A stretch of DNA of 50,746 nucleotides, taken from positions 1-50,746 of the forward strand of contig CAZTYW010000006.1 of the NCBI GenBank assembly GCA_964617695.1, in the 5' to 3' direction. Both the position numbers and the translations under genes were made by a program. Origin of the DNA: CAZTYW01 sp964617695 (lineage in GTDB: Bacteria; Chloroflexota; Dehalococcoidia; UBA2247; RBG-13-53-26). The notes under the pieces were generated by a model, which saw only the letters and a program-made list of their open reading frames with translations, made no database searches and was not told the DNA's origin. Below are positions 7,975 through 17,053 of this stretch, piece by piece; position 1 is the stretch's first letter, and every line of letters begins with the position of its first letter.

Positions 7975-8815
7975 AGAGGCGAAAGCCTGTGCCAAGATCA
8001 ACCTGACGCTTGAGGTCACAGGCAGACGCGCGGACGGCTACCACGAGGTCACCAGCGTCATGCAGGCGATTGATCTGTGTGACACCCTGCGTTTTCAGCC
8101 GCGCCAGGGCGTCTACCTGGAGTCCAACGTGGCGGAACTCGTTTCTCCCCTCAATCTGGTCGCCAGGGCGATTGGCCTGCTACAGGAGGTTGCTGGTTCA
8201 GAGCGGGGCGTGTCTGTCCTTCTGGACAAGGCTATTCCGCTGGCCGCCGGGTTGGGGGGTGGCAGCAGCGATGCCGCGGCTACCCTGCGTGCCCTCAATC
8301 AGATGTGGGGGTTGGGTCTTGGCTCTGAAGACCTGGCGAAAGCGGCTGCCAGCCTGGGGTCCGATGTGTCCTTCTTTCTCGGCGATGGGGCGACCGCAAT
8401 GGTGCAGGGACGCGGTGAGAAGGTGACCCCGCTGCCTTGCCTGGCCGAAACGTGGGCCGTCTTGCTGAGACCGCCGGTGGACATTCCCAACAAGACAAGG
8501 GAGATGTATTCGAGAGTGGGCCCGTCTCATTTTACTGCTGGGGAACACACGAAGCGCCTTGTCGACTTGATCAAGCGGGGAGAAAGGCTCAACTGCGATT
8601 TGTGCTATAATATCTTTGACGATATTGCTTTTTGTTGTTTTCCTCAACTTGAGGAGTTTCGGCTTCGATTTCTGGCTGCGGGGGTGGGCCGGGTCCGCCT
8701 GGCGGGGTCTGGGCCTACCCTTTTCAGCTTGGTGGAGGATAAAGGGCATGGCCAAGAGGTCTGTCGCCGGCTAAAGGCTGAGAAGTTAGAAGTCTACCTG
8801 GTTCGCACGATCTAG
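7952..8815 (+). CDS. ispE: 4-diphosphocytidyl-2-C-methyl-D-erythritol kinase
   Basis: IspE phosphorylates the 2-hydroxyl of CDP-methylerythritol in the non-mevalonate isoprenoid pathway. GHMP-kinase features are present: 'ACAKINLTLEVTGRRADGYHEV' (12-33, with the catalytic lysine), the glycine-rich ATP loop 'PLAAGLGGGSSDAAA' (96-110), 'LGSDVSFFLGDGATAMVQGRGE' with the catalytic Asp, and 'LAGSGPTLFSL' near the C-terminus. It is 287 residues, normal for the family. It overlaps rsmA; the rsmA-ispE order is common in Gram-positive-like genomes. It implies that the organism makes isopentenyl diphosphate by the MEP route. Confidence 0.97.
   Translation: MGPTSVPREAKACAKINLTLEVTGRRADGYHEVTSVMQAIDLCDTLRFQPRQGVYLESNVAELVSPLNLVARAIGLLQEVAGSERGVSVLLDKAIPLAAGLGGGSSDAAATLRALNQMWGLGLGSEDLAKAAASLGSDVSFFLGDGATAMVQGRGEKVTPLPCLAETWAVLLRPPVDIPNKTREMYSRVGPSHFTAGEHTKRLVDLIKRGERLNCDLCYNIFDDIAFCCFPQLEEFRLRFLAAGVGRVRLAGSGPTLFSLVEDKGHGQEVCRRLKAEKLEVYLVRTI
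8603..8611 (+). promoter_or_regulatory. Possible internal extended -10 promoter within ispE
   Basis: TG-C-TATAAT lies inside the end of ispE in an unusually AT-rich patch. It could give extra transcription of the membrane protein and helicase genes downstream. It may also be chance, since no -35 box is evident. Confidence 0.25.
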
Positions 8816-8817
8816 AC

Positions 8818-9474
8818 ATGACGGTTACGGCAATGAGAGTTGGGGAGTTTCTGGGAGATCTGCAGGATGTGATTCCGCGCCTGACCTGGAAGAGGGCGAC
8901 GGCCCTTGTTATTCTGATCGTTGCCTCCCTGGGCGGCGTGGTTCTTTTTGCGCTATTGACGAACTTTATTTCGCCGGCTGGGCTTGAAAAGTATGGTTAT
9001 CCGGGCGTTTTCTTGGCAAACCTGCTGCCGAGCCTGAGCGTTGTCATCCCGGCCCACCTGTTTATACCGGGCCAGGCATTGAGCGTTGTTGTCGCCGCTG
9101 TCGGCAGCGTCTTCTGGGTGGCGATCGCAGCAAGCGTGGGTTCGACTCTGGGAGAGATTACGGCGTACTACGTCGGCTACGGCGGCAAGAATCTTTTCCA
9201 CCTGGAACGTTTCAGCAGGTATCAGACTGCGGAGAAATGGATGACAAGGCATGGTGCACTTGCCACCACCGTCTTTGCATTTCTGCCTTTGTTTTTCTTT
9301 GATTTCGTCGGCATTGCCGCCGGAGCACTGCGATTCCCGGTGAAGAGATTCCTCTTCTTCTGCCTTCTGGGGCGGTTGCCCCGAGCTTTCGCCGAGATCT
9401 ACTTCTACACCTGGGCATTCGGGAACATCATCTCTCATCTCCCTTCCTGGATGAGTGCTCCCTTTGTGGGCTAG
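8818..9474 (+). CDS. VTT-domain (DedA/SNARE-associated-like) membrane protein
   Basis: A 218-residue integral membrane protein. A transmembrane helix at about 27-50 is followed by the re-entrant, glycine-rich VTT core ('GSTLGEITAYYVGYGG') and the conserved 'FLPLFFFDFVGIAAGALRFPVKRFL' block, where DedA proteins normally have arginines and prolines. Family members include lipid flippases and scramblases; the exact substrate here is unknown. It is followed after 21 bases by a paralogue and starts 2 bases after ispE, so it is in the rsmA-ispE transcription unit. Confidence 0.8.
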   Translation: MTVTAMRVGEFLGDLQDVIPRLTWKRATALVILIVASLGGVVLFALLTNFISPAGLEKYGYPGVFLANLLPSLSVVIPAHLFIPGQALSVVVAAVGSVFWVAIAASVGSTLGEITAYYVGYGGKNLFHLERFSRYQTAEKWMTRHGALATTVFAFLPLFFFDFVGIAAGALRFPVKRFLFFCLLGRLPRAFAEIYFYTWAFGNIISHLPSWMSAPFVG

Positions 9475-9495
9475 ACTTCCCCCGGACGAGACACT

Positions 9496-10113
9496 GTGAA
9501 GATGAATGAGTTCCTGACCGAACTCCGCGAGGCTTTTACAGTGGCTACCAGGGGGAGCGTGGTGAAGGCATTCGCTCTTCTGGTCGTTATCCTCATCGTC
9601 GCCCTGGCCGTGTATTTGCCCTTGAGGCATTTCTTCCCCCCGGAGGAACTGGAGCGATACGCCGAGTATGGGTACCTGGCCGTCTTCCTGGTAACCTTCA
9701 TTTCAAGCCTGTCGGTTGTACTACCTTTGCCAGGTACCGTGCTGGTGATAGCGGCCGCTGCCATATGGAACCCCGTGCTGGTGGCGCTGGTCGCCAGCAT
9801 AGGGGGCACGCTGGGTGAACTGAGCGGGTATGCTGTAGGCTATGGAGGAAGGGCCATTATCGCCCCGGAACACACTGAAAGATATCGAGTGGCCGAGAGT
9901 TGGATGCAGCGCCGGGGGGGTTTTGCCATCTTCCTTTTCGCTCTCGTCCCCTTCCTCATCTTCGATTTCGTGGGGATAGCCGCAGGGGTCTTCAGATACC
10001 CTGTGAAAAGGTTCCTGTTGTATGCCTGGCTGGGGCGGTTCCCCCGCAGTCTTATTGAGGTCTACGTTGGGGTACCGTTGCTTGAGTATCTCGCTGAGCA
10101 TCTTCCCTTCTAG
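9496..10113 (+). CDS. VTT-domain (DedA/SNARE-associated-like) membrane protein, tandem paralogue
   Basis: A 205-residue paralogue of the preceding gene with the same order: N-terminal helix ('ALLVVILIVALAVYL'), 'EYGYLAVFLVTFISSLSVVLPLPGT', 'GGTLGELSGYAVGYGG' and 'FALVPFLIFDFVGIAAGVFRYPVKRFL'. The GTG at 9496 is used; the ATG six bases on is equally possible. The two copies may form a heteromer or have diverged in substrate. No function is assigned. Confidence 0.8.
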   Translation: MKMNEFLTELREAFTVATRGSVVKAFALLVVILIVALAVYLPLRHFFPPEELERYAEYGYLAVFLVTFISSLSVVLPLPGTVLVIAAAAIWNPVLVALVASIGGTLGELSGYAVGYGGRAIIAPEHTERYRVAESWMQRRGGFAIFLFALVPFLIFDFVGIAAGVFRYPVKRFLLYAWLGRFPRSLIEVYVGVPLLEYLAEHLPF

Positions 10114-10161
10114 GTCGGGGCGCTTTCTGCCTCTCCAGGGAAGCCGCCGAGTCACGCGCTC

Positions 10162-12969
10162 ATGTTGAATCGCACCTGCGTCTCGATCGACCTGGAGACC
10201 ACCGGGCTGGACCCGGAAGCTGACCGCATCATCGAGATAGGCGCCGTCAAGTTCCGCGGCGCCGAAGTCATCGATACCTTTCACACCTTGCTCAATCCCA
10301 ATCGCCCTCTCCCGCACCGCGTGCGCCTGATCACCGGCATTACTGCTGATGAGCTTGAACCTGCTCCTGACTTCTCGGAAGTGGCTGACCAGCTCCTTCG
10401 CTTTGTGGGTGACTGCACCGTGGTGGGACAGAACGTCAGCTTTGACCTCGGTTTTCTGCAGTCCGAGGGATTGGGCTTTCCCGGTCCTGTTTATGATGTG
10501 CTCGAACTGGCTAGCATCCTGTTGCCCCGTCTTCTTGACTACAGCCTCCCGAGGCTGGCCGAGCAACTGGGCGTGTCTTGTCCAGTCCACCACCGGGCGC
10601 TGGACGATGCCATGACGGCCAAAGACGTGTTCCTGGCTCTGTTGGAGAAGGTTGCCGGGCTTGAGCTTCCTTTGATTGCCGAGGTCAATCGACTGACCAT
10701 GGCCACAGACTGGTCATGGCGCTCCATCTTCGTAGAGGCGGAAAGGAGCAAGGAAAGCACGGTCTCTCTGTGGGACAAGGAAACCTGGGAAGAGGACTTT
10801 GCCCCGCTAAGTGTGGACCTGGCCGAGAGGAAACCGTTGGTGCCAAGTCAGGAGTTCAAGCCGGTGGATTGGGGCCGTCTGAGCAGCCTGCTTGTTGAAG
10901 CCGGCCCCATGTCCCAAGCTTTCCCTGCGTATGAGTACCGTGCAGGCCAGGTGGCTATGATGGAGGAAGTGGCCAGGGCGTTGAACAGCGGGCGCCACCT
11001 GATCGTGGAAGCCGGCACGGGGACCGGCAAGTCGATGGCCTACCTGCTACCCGCCATTTTCTTTGCCGTTGCGAATAATGTACCGGTGGTGGTCTCTACC
11101 AATACCATCAATCTCCAGGAGCAGTTGGTGAACAAGGACATTCCTGACCTGCTTCGGGCACTCGATGGGGGCGCAGGCGATCTGATAGCCCCAGACCTCG
11201 AGGTTGCCCAGCTCAAGGGACGGAGCAACTACCTGTGTATCAGACGGTGGAATACCTGGCGTAAGACTCCCGGCCTGGCCTGGGAAGATATCAGATTCCT
11301 GCTGCGTATATTGCTCTGGCTCTCGTCTACTTCGAGCGGCGATCGCGCCGAACTGAACCTCAATTCCGGCGAGAGCTATCTCTGGAACAGGGTGTGCGCC
11401 TCGGAAGACAACTGCGTGGCAGAACGCTGTCCCTATTATCCCAGCGGGTGTTTTCTGTATCGCGCTCGTCACCGCACGGAGGGTGCCCATCTGATAGTCG
11501 TCAATCATGCTCTACTTCTATCTGATCTGGGCAAGAAAGGGGGCGTCCTGCCCGATTACAGGCACCTGGTCGTGGATGAAGCCCACCATTTGGAGGAGGA
11601 AGCCACCGAGCAACTGGGATATCGCGTAGGTGATCGGGAGGTCGCTGATTGTCTCCAGGCTTTTGGAGATAGAGGCGGTTTTGTGTACCACCTCAGGAAC
11701 TACCTGCGGACCACCTCCTTGGCTCGGGTGAGAAGAAACGACATAGACCAGCAGGTCGAGGCCCTCCAGGACGAGGCGAAGTCAGCTCGGGGTCAGGCTG
11801 CGCAACTGTTTGATGCCGTCCGGGGCTTTCTGACGACGCTGCTTGGGAAACTGGGAGAATACGAGTCTCACCTGAGGCTCGCCAACGAGGTCCGTCGCCA
11901 CCCGAGGTGGACTCAAGTGGAACTCCCCTGGGAGAACCTCAAGCTTGGCCTCGGAAGCCTTGAGGCGGGCTTGAGCCGGCTCTACTCTATGATGGACGAT
12001 TTGCCCAACAGGAGAAGCCCGGACCTCAACGCGTGTCTGGCGGAGATATCCTCTCTGCGACAGCAGATCGACGGGCTGCGGTCTCGGATTGATTCGATCA
12101 TCGCTAGCCCCGAGGCAGGCACTATCTACTGGGCCTCCGCCAGGGCCCAGGGTGGTGTCAATCTACATGCTGCTCCTTTGCGCGTGGGGCAGTTGCTGGA
12201 CGACTATTTGTATTCCCAGAAGGATTGCGTCGTGCTTACCAGCGCCACGCTGAGCACCGGGGACAACTTTGACTACGTCAGGGAATCATTGGGGCTCAGT
12301 GAAGCTGGAGAGCTGGCGCTGGAAGCCCCCTTTGACTATGAGACTTCGACCCTGATCTGTCTTCCACAGGACATGCCCGAGCCCGATAACGCAGGCTACC
12401 AGAAGGCGGCGGAGCAACTGCTGGCAGAGGTGTCCAGCGCCATTGGGGGACGCACCCTGGCCCTGTTTACCTCCCACGCCGCGCTGCGCGCCGTTCACGC
12501 TGGCGTCCAACCCCGTCTGGAGGAGGAGGACATCCTGGTTCTGGGGCAGGGCGTGGACGGCAGCCCCAGGAGAGTCCTGGATTACTTCAAGGCTACACCG
12601 AGAGCCCTGCTTCTGGGGACTTCTTCTCTTTGGGAGGGTGTTGATGTGGTGGGGAAGGCGCTCAGCGTGCTGGCTATCGCCCGGTTGCCCTTCAGTGTTC
12701 CAACCGACCCGGTGATCTCTGCCCGCTCTGAGCTCTACGATGATCCGTTCAACCAGTACCTGGTGCCGCAGGCGATCCTGAAGTTCAAGCAGGGGTTCGG
12801 GCGACTCATCCGCAGCCGCTCTGATCGCGGTGTGGTTATTGTTCTTGACAAGCGCCTCCAGACAAAGACCTATGGCCGGGTGTTCTTGCAGTCTCTACCC
12901 AGGTGCACGCTGAGAAGCGGTGCGCTGAGGGACATACCCCAGGAGGTGTTGGATTGGCTCAAGGACTAG
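10162..12969 (+). CDS. dinG: DinG-family helicase fused to a DnaQ-like 3'-5' exonuclease
   Basis: Residues 1 to about 165 form a DEDDh exonuclease: 'SIDLETTGLD' (Exo I), 'NVSFDLGFL' (Exo II) and 'HRALDDAMTAKD' (Exo III). The rest is an XPD/DinG superfamily 2 helicase with Walker A 'EAGTGTGKS' near residue 283, the DEAH box 'VVDEAHH' near 471 and C-terminal motifs V/VI ('GFGRLIRS'). Between motifs I and II a cysteine near 358 and three or four more around 411-430 ('VCASEDNC..RCPYYPSGC') have the spacing of an XPD-type 4Fe-4S cluster, which some Gram-positive exonuclease-fused DinG proteins lack. At 935 residues it is full length. It probably unwinds R-loops, D-loops or damaged DNA. Its stop codon overlaps the convergent zinc-protein gene by 4 bases. 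Confidence 0.93.
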   Translation: MLNRTCVSIDLETTGLDPEADRIIEIGAVKFRGAEVIDTFHTLLNPNRPLPHRVRLITGITADELEPAPDFSEVADQLLRFVGDCTVVGQNVSFDLGFLQSEGLGFPGPVYDVLELASILLPRLLDYSLPRLAEQLGVSCPVHHRALDDAMTAKDVFLALLEKVAGLELPLIAEVNRLTMATDWSWRSIFVEAERSKESTVSLWDKETWEEDFAPLSVDLAERKPLVPSQEFKPVDWGRLSSLLVEAGPMSQAFPAYEYRAGQVAMMEEVARALNSGRHLIVEAGTGTGKSMAYLLPAIFFAVANNVPVVVSTNTINLQEQLVNKDIPDLLRALDGGAGDLIAPDLEVAQLKGRSNYLCIRRWNTWRKTPGLAWEDIRFLLRILLWLSSTSSGDRAELNLNSGESYLWNRVCASEDNCVAERCPYYPSGCFLYRARHRTEGAHLIVVNHALLLSDLGKKGGVLPDYRHLVVDEAHHLEEEATEQLGYRVGDREVADCLQAFGDRGGFVYHLRNYLRTTSLARVRRNDIDQQVEALQDEAKSARGQAAQLFDAVRGFLTTLLGKLGEYESHLRLANEVRRHPRWTQVELPWENLKLGLGSLEAGLSRLYSMMDDLPNRRSPDLNACLAEISSLRQQIDGLRSRIDSIIASPEAGTIYWASARAQGGVNLHAAPLRVGQLLDDYLYSQKDCVVLTSATLSTGDNFDYVRESLGLSEAGELALEAPFDYETSTLICLPQDMPEPDNAGYQKAAEQLLAEVSSAIGGRTLALFTSHAALRAVHAGVQPRLEEEDILVLGQGVDGSPRRVLDYFKATPRALLLGTSSLWEGVDVVGKALSVLAIARLPFSVPTDPVISARSELYDDPFNQYLVPQAILKFKQGFGRLIRSRSDRGVVIVLDKRLQTKTYGRVFLQSLPRCTLRSGALRDIPQEVLDWLKD

Positions 12970-13172
12970 TGCTCAGGTGGCCGGGGCCGCTGCTCACATA
13001 GGGAGCAGATGAAGGCCAGGCCGCAGGAGACCTCATTGAGCCAGTAGTGGCCACATTCCTTCACACTGGCATCTGTTGACCATGCCATGTGAAAGAATCC
13101 TCTGCAGAAGCGGCACCGTGACATATTGTCCGGGTCCAACGTCTCGCCACAGACGCAGCACCTGTCGTCCAT
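12966..13172 (-). CDS. Small cysteine-rich zinc-binding protein
   Basis: A 68-residue protein with C5-x2-C8, C20-x2-C23, H28, C40, H42, C50 and C56-x2-C59. This could bind two zinc ions in a cross-brace of RING, ZZ or PHD type. I do not recognise the exact family. It starts one base after the nucleotidyltransferase stop, so it is almost certainly the last gene of that operon. Its 3' end overlaps the convergent helicase gene by 4 bases. The dense, regular Cys pairs argue that it is real despite its size. Confidence 0.65.
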   Translation of the reverse strand: MDDRCCVCGETLDPDNMSRCRFCRGFFHMAWSTDASVKECGHYWLNEVSCGLAFICSLCEQRPRPPEH

Positions 13173-13173
13173 C

Positions 13174-14421
13174 CTATCCTTCTTCTGAGAGCCACAGGCG
13201 GACCAAACGCATTTCTTCTTCCCTCGTCTTCACCTTGCGGTCCAGCTTTGCCCCATGCAGGCGTCTCAATATCTGGCCTAGCCGCGGTCCGGGCGGGACT
13301 CCCATTGCCTGCAAGTCTGTCCCGTCCAGCGACGTGCGAACATAGCGCAGCCTGTTGAGGTACAACTGCAGTCGCTGGATTGTTGCCGGCGAGTCCGAAG
13401 CGGCAGCGCAGGCCGCGACCGACGTTGGAGAGTAGTCTTTGAGCAATTGGTGAACGGCACTCGGCATCAGCCCCGGAGCGTCCAGTGAGTCAAGCTTCTC
13501 CTTGAGGCGCAGGGTGTCTTGCACGATGTGTGCTGTGGCTTTTGGCATTCTGAGGCGGGCTATGAGGTCGTCGGCCTGCTCCCGGCCGAAATGGTACGCA
13601 AGCAGGGAGAAGCCGAGACCCAGTGGCACCGGGCAGGACATGGCGCGGGCCCGCTGGAAGCTCCTGGCCAACCATCCATCGCCACTGAGTGAGGGATGGA
13701 TTCTCTCAAGGATGCCCAGCTTTGCGGCGCGGCCGAGCGGTTTCTCAGGGTTTTCCTCCTTGAGGATCAGCTCCAACTCGTGCCGTGTTCTGTCGCCGCT
13801 TATGGTGTGGAGCATGGACAGGTCTCGGCGCAACAACTCCTCGGTACTTGCCTCAAGGTGGAAGTCGAACCTCTGTTCGTAGCGGATGGCGCGCAGCATG
13901 CGGGTGGCGTCGTCGCAGAAGCTCTTCTCATGAAGCACACGAATGAGCTTCCGTGCCAGGTCCGCTTCTCCCCCAAAGGGATCGACTGGCGTGCCGAAGT
14001 CGTGGGGATTGAGATGCACGGCCATGGCATTGATGGTGAAGTCCCGCCTCGACAGGTCGCTTCTGATTGAACTGGGGCTTACTGTGGGCAGGGCACCGGG
14101 GCGTTCGTAGCTTTCGGCACGGGCGGTGGCCAGGTCGATGCTCAGATCGGCGCTGGTGAACTTGGCCGTGCCGAACCGCCGGTGGGTCACCACCTTCCCT
14201 CCGAGGCGTTCAGCCAGCAGATAGGCCAGCGCGGGCGCATCACCTTCCACCACCAGGTCAATGTCGAAATTGGACTTCTCCAGCAACAGGTCGCGCACCG
14301 CTCCGCCGACCAGGTATAGCGCCACGCCGATTCCGCTGGCCAATTCGCCAGCCGTCCGAACCAGGCGCAGGGATTCGGAGGGCAAATGCTTCTCCAGTTG
14401 TGAGGCTAGGTTTTTGGCCAT
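13174..14421 (-). CDS. cca: tRNA nucleotidyltransferase / poly(A) polymerase family (CCA-adding type, class II)
   Basis: Members add C and/or A to the 3' end of tRNA without a template. The nucleotidyltransferase head has 'LVGGAVRDLLL' (GG at 39-40), the metal-binding D53-x-D55 in 'NFDIDLVVEG', and the 'RRDFTINAMA' motif. 'DDATRMLRAIRYEQRF' begins the neck. At 415 residues there is no HD or CBS domain, so it could be a full CCA enzyme or one half of a split CC-adding/A-adding pair. Sequence alone does not decide this. The one tRNA gene in the window does not encode CCA, consistent with a need for this enzyme. Confidence 0.88.
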   Translation of the reverse strand: MAKNLASQLEKHLPSESLRLVRTAGELASGIGVALYLVGGAVRDLLLEKSNFDIDLVVEGDAPALAYLLAERLGGKVVTHRRFGTAKFTSADLSIDLATARAESYERPGALPTVSPSSIRSDLSRRDFTINAMAVHLNPHDFGTPVDPFGGEADLARKLIRVLHEKSFCDDATRMLRAIRYEQRFDFHLEASTEELLRRDLSMLHTISGDRTRHELELILKEENPEKPLGRAAKLGILERIHPSLSGDGWLARSFQRARAMSCPVPLGLGFSLLAYHFGREQADDLIARLRMPKATAHIVQDTLRLKEKLDSLDAPGLMPSAVHQLLKDYSPTSVAACAAASDSPATIQRLQLYLNRLRYVRTSLDGTDLQAMGVPPGPRLGQILRRLHGAKLDRKVKTREEEMRLVRLWLSEEG

Positions 14422-14508
14422 CGTTTGGTCTGCTTTCGCCCCATATCAGTGCCTCTGGCGGTGCGGCCAGAGGCGTTCCTCCGGGCTACTATTCTTTTGA
14501 ACGATCGG

Positions 14509-14994
14509 CTACCTCTCGGCCCCTATTCTCTCCAGCTCCTTCTTCATTCTCTGCCAGTGGGTCCCGCGCCAATAGACTCTGTGACAGGCGGGACACTGCA
14601 TGTACTGTGTTTGGGTCCGGAGCACATGGGGTGGCACCAATTCTCTTACCTCTTCTCTGTCCCTGGGCACCAGAGGTTGATTGCACTCGAGGCAGCGGGT
14701 GAACTGGTGGAGGCGGCAGTCCAGTTTCAGCTCTTTCACCACTTGCCGCAACTGTTGCCTGGGGTCGTCACTCGGGGTAAGGATGGCGACCAGGGCGCCG
14801 TCGGCCACTACCCGCCTTTTCATGATCTGGGTATCCCTGGTCAAGACAACCCTGTTCTCTCTGAGGGCCGTGGCGATCAGCTCGGAGTCGTCAATGTCGT
14901 TGAAAAAGAGGGCGTCATACCCCATCATCCTGAGCCATCTGGCCAGCTTGCCCACATTGCTATCGGCAATGAAACTGATCTCCGTCGAGCCCAT
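14509..14994 (-). CDS. Mut7-C / PIN-like RNase domain protein with C-terminal zinc ribbon
   Basis: Residues 1 to about 75 match the Mut7-C PIN-like fold ('FIADSNVGKLARWLRMMGYDALF', 'DDSELIATALRENRVVLTRD') with the acidic residues expected of a metal-dependent nuclease. The C-terminal half carries two Cys pairs ('CLEC' and 'CPAC') forming a zinc ribbon ending 'RVYWRGTHWQRM'. This is the usual bacterial and archaeal two-domain arrangement (about 160 residues). The physiological RNA target is unknown. It lies 13 bases after the metallo-beta-lactamase gene and 87 bases before cca, in an RNA-processing-flavoured operon. Confidence 0.85.
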   Translation of the reverse strand: MGSTEISFIADSNVGKLARWLRMMGYDALFFNDIDDSELIATALRENRVVLTRDTQIMKRRVVADGALVAILTPSDDPRQQLRQVVKELKLDCRLHQFTRCLECNQPLVPRDREEVRELVPPHVLRTQTQYMQCPACHRVYWRGTHWQRMKKELERIGAER

Positions 14995-15007
14995 GGATGT
15001 CTCACGT

Positions 15008-15677
15008 CTACAAGTAGAGTTTTGTTCCTTCGTGACCCAGGGTGATGCTTGCCCCCAGCTCTTCGGCCAATTCAGTCACTTCTGTTTCGATCTCGTCGGC
15101 AAGAAAGGGATTGACGTGGATCAGGACAGTAGCAGGCACATAGCCTTTCATGTGGCGGAACCGCAGCAACTCCTCTCTCAGTGACCCCGGCGTTAGATGC
15201 ATTGTCTCCCTGGCCAGCCGCTCCATTCTACGGGGCATGCTGACTTCGGTGATGAGAAGGTCCGGGGACACGTGTTCCCAGCAAGCAGACAGTCCGCCTC
15301 CTGTATCGCCTGTGTAGAACAGACTCTTGCTTCCCTGTGCCGAGACTTGATAACCCACCGTGGGAACGCTGTGCGGCACCGGGACGGCGAGTACGGTGTA
15401 CCCGCCTATGTCTACGGGCCGGTACGGCTCCAAAGTCACAAACCTCAGCGCTGGATTGTCTGGCGGCTGCTCGAGGAAATTGGGATACATCTGGCCGTCA
15501 AGCAGGTGGGTCGACAGGACCTCGTATGTGTGGGAGTTCAGATAGACTTCAAGTGATCCCTGACGGTAGATATTCATGGCAATAGTCGGGATGTCTCTTA
15601 CGTGGTCGTAGTGACAGTGGGTTATGAGGATAGCCTTGAGCTTCTGTTGAGCCGGGAAAGACAGACTGGAGCATAGG
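15008..15677 (-). CDS. MBL-fold (metallo-beta-lactamase) hydrolase, N-terminus lost in assembly gap
   Basis: The frame is open up to the gap, so the start is missing. Reading from the gap edge gives 'LSFPAQQKLKAILITHCHYDHV', with the HxHxDH metal motif that defines the family. The body continues with 'YTGDTGGG' (metal-bridging Asp) and a late 'LIHVNP' histidine. About 50-60 N-terminal residues are probably missing. Similar proteins are RNase Z-like phosphodiesterases or lactonases. Placement before a Mut7-C RNase and a CCA-type enzyme suggests RNA processing, but this is inference. A start at the ATG at 15577 would remove the active site and should not be used. Confidence 0.85.
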
Positions 15678-15779
15678 CTNNNNNNNNNNNNNNNNNNNNN
15701 NNNNNNNNNNNNNNNNNNNNNNNNNNNNNNNNNNNNNNNNNNNNNNNNNNNNNNNNNNNNNNNNNNNNNNNNNNNNNNN
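15678..15779. other. Assembly gap (about 100 N)
   Basis: A run of 102 N separates the 3' end of corA from the 5' end of the MBL gene. Any translation running across it is an artefact. Confidence 0.99.
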
Positions 15780-16697
15780 GAGCATGGCGCCGATGACCAC
15801 GATCATGATTGCCAGTATGATTACGAACGAGCTGTCGTCGTTCTGGCCAGGCAAGCGAATGTTCATTCCGTAGACACTGGCGACAAGTGTAAGAGGCAAC
15901 ATTATTGTGGAGATTACGGTGAGGATGCGGATTACCTCGTTTGTCCGGTGAGAGTACAGCGAATCGTTGGTGTCTTTCAGTCCTTCTACTATCTCTTTGC
16001 ATTCGTCCAGGATATCCCAGATCTTATCGACGTGGTCGATCAGGTCTCCCCAGAAGACCTCCATGTCTTCTGCGGTGTACTGCTGCGTTTTCTGCTCCAG
16101 GCTCCCGATCACTGCTCTCATGGGCCACACGATACGACGGTAGGAGATAATGTCCCGCCTGAGAATGGAAAGCTCAATCACCGTGCCTCGGCCCCTGGTG
16201 CCAAAGATGTCCTCTTCAACTCTCTCCAGGTTCTCCATGATCTTGTACGTGATGGGCAGGCAGTAGTCCACCAGCCTGTCCGTGATGCGGTAGAGCAGGT
16301 ACCCCGAGCTCTTCATGTTCACCTGGCGTGCCTCATCGTGGATTTGGCAGTCCCTGAACAGCTTGGCCAATGGCTTGAGTGCTCCGTCATGCAGCGTAAC
16401 CAGGAAGTCCTTGCCGATGAATACAGATACCTGGCTCGGAACGGTGACTCTCATCTCCTTGCTGAATAGGGGGAAGTGCAGCACGACGAATGCATAGTCT
16501 TCGTATTCGTCGATCTTGGGACGCTGCCTCCGGCTCAGGCAGTCGTCCAGGTCGAGGGGGTGGAAGTGGTAACGTTCAGCCAGGAACTCTGTCTCTCTGG
16601 CTGTGGGTTTCTCGATGTTGACCCAGGTTAGCCCACCCCAGTTGATCTGGTCTATGCTGAGCTCTTTCTCTCCCTCAACAACAGTAGGTTTCGCCAT
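15780..16697 (-). CDS. corA: CorA-family divalent metal ion transporter, C-terminus lost in gap
   Basis: CorA pentamers carry Mg2+ (or Co2+/Ni2+) across the inner membrane. The first 250 or so residues are the cytosolic alpha/beta funnel with long helices. The first transmembrane helix ends in the signature 'YGMN' ('LVASVYGMNIRLPG'), and the second begins 'SSFVIILAIMIVVIGAML' where the sequence enters the gap. Only the last helix turns and the basic tail are missing, roughly 10-20 residues. ATG at 16697 gives the usual N-terminus. It has its own promoter and may lead the minus-strand operon down to 12966. Confidence 0.93.
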
Positions 16698-16727
16698 CTT
16701 CCCGCTCGCGGCTGCGCGTCAGCGTTT

Positions 16728-16756
16728 CTTATACCATAGGGGCAAGCTAAAAGCAA
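16728..16756 (-). promoter_or_regulatory. Promoter of corA
   Basis: On the minus strand TTGCTT (16756-16751), a 17-base spacer, then TATAAG (16733-16728). It leaves a leader of about 24 bases before the ATG at 16697. Confidence 0.6.
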
Positions 16757-17053
16757 GGTTTTTCCATCGTGGCGGATGCTTTCGTCGGCGCTCGCGTCAT
16801 GAGCCGCTGCCACGGCCGGCAGGGCACCGACCGCAGTACAGCGGGCTGGTCCAGGAACCGAAGCTGGCTTCGGGTGGCACACGACCGGGGCGTTTGGCCT
16901 CTGACGGGGAGGGGGGAGGCGCCAGGCTGTTTACACGTGCCGAAAACCATGTGGTGTGTTGGCCTACGTCCAGCGCGAACTTATCGTCGGCTGACGGCGA
17001 CCGCCGGGCAGCTTTCTGGGCATCTTTTCACTGCGTGGCCCGCTGCGATCGGG

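Noticed and set aside
15549..16697. A single long protein joining CorA to a C-terminal tail across the N run
   Set aside because: The join passes through 34 undetermined codons. The tail is an out-of-frame translation of the MBL gene.
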